Source: Candidatus Obscuribacter sp.
GTDB lineage: Bacteria; Cyanobacteriota; Vampirovibrionia; Obscuribacterales; Obscuribacteraceae
Direction of reading: 5' to 3'
Assembly (NCBI GenBank): GCA_021772135.1
Contig: JADYXQ010000074.1
Location: 18,706 to 82,705, forward strand
Length of the DNA: 64,000 nt
Part shown: in pieces, positions 61,602 through 64,000 of the stretch
Numbering within the stretch: position 1 is the stretch's first letter
Layout of the letters: each line of letters starts with the position of its first letter
Notes under the pieces: generated by a model
What the model was told of the DNA's origin: nothing
The model's database searches: none
What the model saw: only the letters and a program-made list of their open reading frames with translations
Translations under genes and position numbers: made by a program

Positions 61602-62477
61602 CTAACAATCTTGATCTTGATTTTGTTCTTGATCTTCAATAAAGTAAATCGCCGGCCCGACATATTCAATGCTTTTCGAAGCCACCAGCGTTCCGACTTG
61701 AGCTGCGGCCACGGGGCTGACATAAAGAGTAAGGCCGGCTAGAGCCCCACCACAGAACGAATCACCGGCGCCGGTTGGATCTATCACGTCTACCACTTCG
61801 GCAGTAACATGCTGAGGGGTGGCATCCGGCTCGTTTGATAAAAAAACATCGGCACCACGGGCGCCATCAGTGACAAAAATAAGCTGATATTCACCCGGCA
61901 CGATTTTCTCTTCGCCATACAGCATTCTTGCTTCGTTGCTGTTCATAAAAAAGGCGTCTACTCCATTGAGCAATTCTTTGACAGCCGGTGCTGCTGCTTC
62001 AATAGCACGGGCGTAAGTGCCGGCTGAAATTACTTGATTGGCTTTAAATGCTTTGAGCGAACGCATAAACTGCAGTTGTCTCTCGGCGGTTGGCAGAGCA
62101 GCAATGTGCGCTATATCAAAATGCGTATCTGTGACAAGGGTCTGCAAATCATCCGGCGACAATAAGTTTTCGGCCCCCCAAGATGCGCCAACTAATGTAG
62201 CGCGATCATTACCGTGGTGAATAATTTCCAGGGTAGGCATATCCGCTACGGCAACTTGCGGGCCAATCCAGTTTAGAACGGCATCTAGAGGCGCAAGTGC
62301 TTCGGGCATGGGAAAGGGCTTAGGAGCATAAAGGGTGACAGTGGCACCGGCTCTTGCTGCTGCCAGAGCGGTGTACAGCCCTGCGCCCCCGATGGTTTGA
62401 TGGCTCTTGCGCGGGGCAATTTGGTCGAGGTGCACAGTGTCGAAGGACACGCAGCCGATCACCAGGATGGTGCTCAT
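61602..62477 (-). CDS. PfkB-family carbohydrate kinase
   Basis: Ribokinase-like kinase, 291 residues. It starts ILVIGCVSFDTVHLDQIAPR and has the anion-hole signature VIDPTGAGDSFCGGALAGLT near residue 234, with the catalytic Asp in GAGDS. The sugar-binding N-terminal GG pair is QTIGGAGLYTALAAARAGAT. It phosphorylates a sugar or nucleoside with ATP; the substrate is not inferable. The tail EDQEQNQDQDC comes from a short repeated TTGATC-type stretch at 61608-61640 and is probably not functional. It faces the DUF3828-like gene convergently. Confidence 0.9.
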   Translation of the reverse strand: MSTILVIGCVSFDTVHLDQIAPRKSHQTIGGAGLYTALAAARAGATVTLYAPKPFPMPEALAPLDAVLNWIGPQVAVADMPTLEIIHHGNDRATLVGASWGAENLLSPDDLQTLVTDTHFDIAHIAALPTAERQLQFMRSLKAFKANQVISAGTYARAIEAAAPAVKELLNGVDAFFMNSNEARMLYGEEKIVPGEYQLIFVTDGARGADVFLSNEPDATPQHVTAEVVDVIDPTGAGDSFCGGALAGLTLYVSPVAAAQVGTLVASKSIEYVGPAIYFIEDQEQNQDQDC

Positions 62478-62508
62478 ATAAAGAACTGTACCTGAAAGCG
62501 AAGGAGGG

Positions 62509-62538
62509 TTGACAAAAAATAGACGACCGGTCTAATAT
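62509..62538 (+). promoter_or_regulatory. Promoter with TetR-type operator
   Basis: A consensus -35 box TTGACA (62509-62514) and a -10 box TAATAT (62533-62538) are 18 bp apart. The spacer holds TAGACGACCGGTCTA (62520-62534), a TAGAC/GTCTA inverted repeat of the kind bound by many TetR-family repressors. A repressor bound here would block RNA polymerase. A closely related site is at 63873-63886. Confidence 0.7.
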
Positions 62539-62622
62539 GGCCTTATCGTCTTTTCAATATATACGACTGCAGAATGTGCGGCAAGAAAGCCAATTATATA
62601 AGTACAAAAAAAGGAAAGCCGC

Positions 62623-62817
62623 ATGTGGATAGTTGAACTGGCGCGTCTGATTTCAGCTTCGAAAGAAAGCGAATTCCACAAAAAAAAAGAACCCGAAACC
62701 CCGCTTGGCCGCATCGGTCAGCCGCAAGACATCGCACCAACTGTGGTGTTTTTCGCTTCACCAGATTCTTCCTGGATCACAGGCGAAAGCCTTATGATTT
62801 CGGGAGGATTGCGCTAA
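62623..62817 (+). pseudogene. C-terminal remnant of a short-chain dehydrogenase
   Basis: This 64-residue frame contains the end of a classical [23 protein letters not shown] and [16 protein letters not shown], which follow the substrate loop in intact enzymes of about 250 residues. The cofactor GxxxGxG and the YxxxK active site are missing. It starts with an ATG after GGAAAG, 85 bp past the TetR-type promoter, so a truncated product could still be made. Probably what remains after an internal deletion of a TetR-regulated SDR gene. Confidence 0.75.
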
Positions 62818-62828
62818 GAGCATTAGCG

Positions 62829-62834
62829 TATAAT
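62829..62834 (+). promoter_or_regulatory. Possible -10 box before the terminator-like hairpin
   Basis: TATAAT stands about seven bases before the hairpin at 62841-62871, with no good -35. If used, the hairpin would lie at the start of the message and could attenuate the reductase gene at 62898. Tentative. Confidence 0.3.
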
Positions 62835-62840
62835 CAGAAG

Positions 62841-62871
62841 CTGCGTTAACAGGGTGCGTTAACGCAGTTTT
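62841..62871 (+). terminator. Terminator between SDR remnant and reductase gene
   Basis: CTGCGTTAAC and its complement GTTAACGCAG (10 bp, loop AGGGTGC) are followed by TTTT. It lies 24 bp after the SDR remnant. Confidence 0.85.
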
Positions 62872-62897
62872 CTGCACTTAAGGGCCAAGAACTGACC

Positions 62898-63851
62898 ATG
62901 ACGAAGAAAGTTTTCATTACCGGCGTCGCCGGCTATATCGGCGGATCTGTAACAGCCAGATTGGTTGAAGCCGGTTATCAGGTGCGCGGTCTAACCAGGC
63001 ATGAAAGCAACATAGATAAGCTTAAAGCAATAGGGATAGACGCCGTTGTAGGGGATCTTGAAGACAGCGAACTGCTCAAAGACTGTGCCGACAAGGCCGA
63101 TATCGTCATCAATGCCGCCGATTCAGACAATCAAAAGGTTGTAGAGACATTACTGGGGGCGCTCAAAGACTCAGACAAACTCTTTATTCACACCAGCGGT
63201 TCAAGCATTGTTTCAGATCGAGCCAACGGTCAAAAATCAGGAAAAAAATACGATGAGAGCATCTACGACAGAAACAGCTATTTCTGCCCTGACCCCTTGA
63301 AAGAAAGTCGTTTTGCCATCGATAAAATGATCTTGCAAGCAGCCCAAAATAATTTGCGCACAGCAGTTATTTGCCCTTGCTTGATTTATGGCAAAGGCAG
63401 CGGGCTCAAAAGCGAAAGCCAGCAAATACCTAACCTCGTCAATGAAGCAATTGAAAGCGGCATCGCCAAGTGCATCGGCCGGGGCGAGAATGTCTGGTCT
63501 ACGGTGCACATAGATGACGTAGCCGCTCTCTTTCTCAAAGTACTTGAGCTGGCACCGCAAGGAGGAGTTTTTCTCTTTGCTGAAAATGGTGAAACCACAT
63601 TTAAATTCATTGCTGAAACTATTCGCAGCGCCCTTAAAATTGCCGCTCCAGTGGCTCCCTGGGCTGTGGAAGAAGCCAGTTCCAAGCTTGGATACGGGGC
63701 CGCGGTATTTGCCCTGGGGTCCAATTCTCGCGTGCTGGGCGTAAAAAGCCGCAGCCTGGGATGGCAGCCCACACGAACTAACCTGGCTGAAGACATCGGC
63801 CGCACCTGTGCTCAAGCCTGTGGCAGTCTGCAGACCAGAGAAACAATTTAA
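62898..63851 (+). CDS. NAD(P)-dependent epimerase/reductase-like protein
   Basis: Extended/atypical SDR of 317 residues. The nucleotide motif GVAGYIGG near residue 9 and VVGDLEDSELL near 52 bind NAD(P). HTSGSSIVSD and the YFCPDPLKESRFAIDKMIL region come where the catalytic Tyr and Lys are expected, with an altered spacing. VHIDDVAALFLKVLELA is the usual C-terminal substrate-side motif. It would reduce or epimerise a small carbonyl or sugar-nucleotide compound. The gene sits between two TetR-type operator sites, next to an SDR remnant, which suggests regulation by the same repressor. Confidence 0.88.
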   Translation: MTKKVFITGVAGYIGGSVTARLVEAGYQVRGLTRHESNIDKLKAIGIDAVVGDLEDSELLKDCADKADIVINAADSDNQKVVETLLGALKDSDKLFIHTSGSSIVSDRANGQKSGKKYDESIYDRNSYFCPDPLKESRFAIDKMILQAAQNNLRTAVICPCLIYGKGSGLKSESQQIPNLVNEAIESGIAKCIGRGENVWSTVHIDDVAALFLKVLELAPQGGVFLFAENGETTFKFIAETIRSALKIAAPVAPWAVEEASSKLGYGAAVFALGSNSRVLGVKSRSLGWQPTRTNLAEDIGRTCAQACGSLQTRETI

Positions 63852-63862
63852 CCAACCAGACC

Positions 63863-63890
63863 TTGGCAGCACTAGACGACGGTCTAATAT
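63863..63890 (+). promoter_or_regulatory. Second promoter with TetR-type operator
   Basis: TTGGCA (63863-63868) and TAATAT (63885-63890) are 16 bp apart, with TAGACGACGGTCTA (63873-63886) overlapping the -10. The operator matches the one at 62520-62534 in the TAGAC and GTCTA arms. It would drive a gene beyond the window; AGGAGG at 63991-63996 is its likely ribosome site. Confidence 0.6.
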
Positions 63891-63957
63891 GTATACATAG
63901 GTTTGCCTATCACTTTAGCAAAGCTCAGGTTTAGCTTTTAATTAATGGGGTATGTTA

Positions 63958-63972
63958 ACTATAGCATATAGT
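63958..63972. promoter_or_regulatory. Small palindrome in leader of the next gene
   Basis: ACTATA-GCA-TATAGT, followed by GTTTTTTC. It could be an operator or weak terminator-like structure in the leader ahead of the AGGAGG at the window edge. Confidence 0.35.
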
Positions 63973-64000
63973 GTTTTTTCAGCTAAGCTCAGGAGGTAGA

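Noticed and set aside
1..64000. tRNA, rRNA, CRISPR array, transposase or integrase
   Set aside because: I saw no cloverleaf-like sequences, direct-repeat/spacer series or transposase signatures; the only mobile-type gene is the DUF5131 remnant.

Overview
The window is a 64 kb, gene-dense, bacterial chromosomal segment without rRNA, tRNA, CRISPR arrays or intact insertion sequences that I can recognise. The style of the genes suggests a non-photosynthetic cyanobacterial relative of the Vampirovibrionia/Melainabacteria type (Obscuribacter-like). This is inference from gene style: many exported TPR proteins, tandem GspE/MshE N-terminal-like modules, exported proteins with repeated RL-x-RLE-x-x-x-FG segments, Lys/Pro/Glu-rich linkers, DUF4388 proteins with degenerate GGDEF domains, and HRDFTPEN-type Ser/Thr kinases. 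No phylogenetic marker was available to confirm it.

Layout. 0-1.1 kb: queuosine genes queC (cut by the window edge) and queF. 1.1-15.9 kb: a TPR protein with an out-of-frame signal peptide, a ClC chloride transporter with CBS domains, an exported zinc deaminase-like protein, Asn-rich and other exported proteins, a three-gene lipid operon (acyl-ligase/ACP/acyltransferase fusion, membrane protein, MshEN-repeat protein), a patatin, a TPR lipoprotein and a hairpin-rich intergenic region. 16-20.1 kb: two large unknown proteins followed by a 28-residue membrane peptide. 20.1-31.4 kb: a tandem universal stress protein behind an ACAT repeat, a tightly coupled lipoprotein/unknown/Lrp/aminotransferase operon, a divergent pair of degenerate-GGDEF proteins, TPR proteins, YchJ and YqeY. 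31.7-34.4 kb: a membrane/VIT/vWA gene broken by an in-frame TAG and a frameshift. 34.5-39.6 kb: an exported protein, a NifU-N/HEAT protein and a Ser/Thr kinase with a headless gene fragment in front of it.

39.8-52.7 kb looks like a stress-response island: KGG protein, ChaB, Crp/Fnr regulator plus degenerate receiver, PPOX-like protein, a DisA_N-like (DAC) protein, Gfo/Idh/MocA and zinc alcohol dehydrogenases, PEBP protein, hemerythrin, DUF6328 protein and a large-subunit catalase. 52.7-64 kb: a TrhO rhodanese, an overlapping deoxyribosyltransferase-like/2OG-oxygenase pair, a C39-like peptidase, a DUF5131 gene with an internal deletion, a UbiB-family kinase, a CorA-like transporter, a PfkB kinase, a short-chain dehydrogenase remnant and an epimerase-like reductase between two TetR-type operator/promoters.

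Several genes are split by single-base frameshifts or stops (near 1.2, 32.5, 33.2, 39.3 and 57.3 kb, possibly also 40.4 and 41.1 kb). These may be real decay or consensus errors in an assembled environmental genome; read-level data would decide. The best candidates for unexplored biology are the DAC-like protein, the acyl-ligase/ACP/PlsC fusion operon, the deoxyribosyltransferase/oxygenase pair and the TetR-type operator pair.
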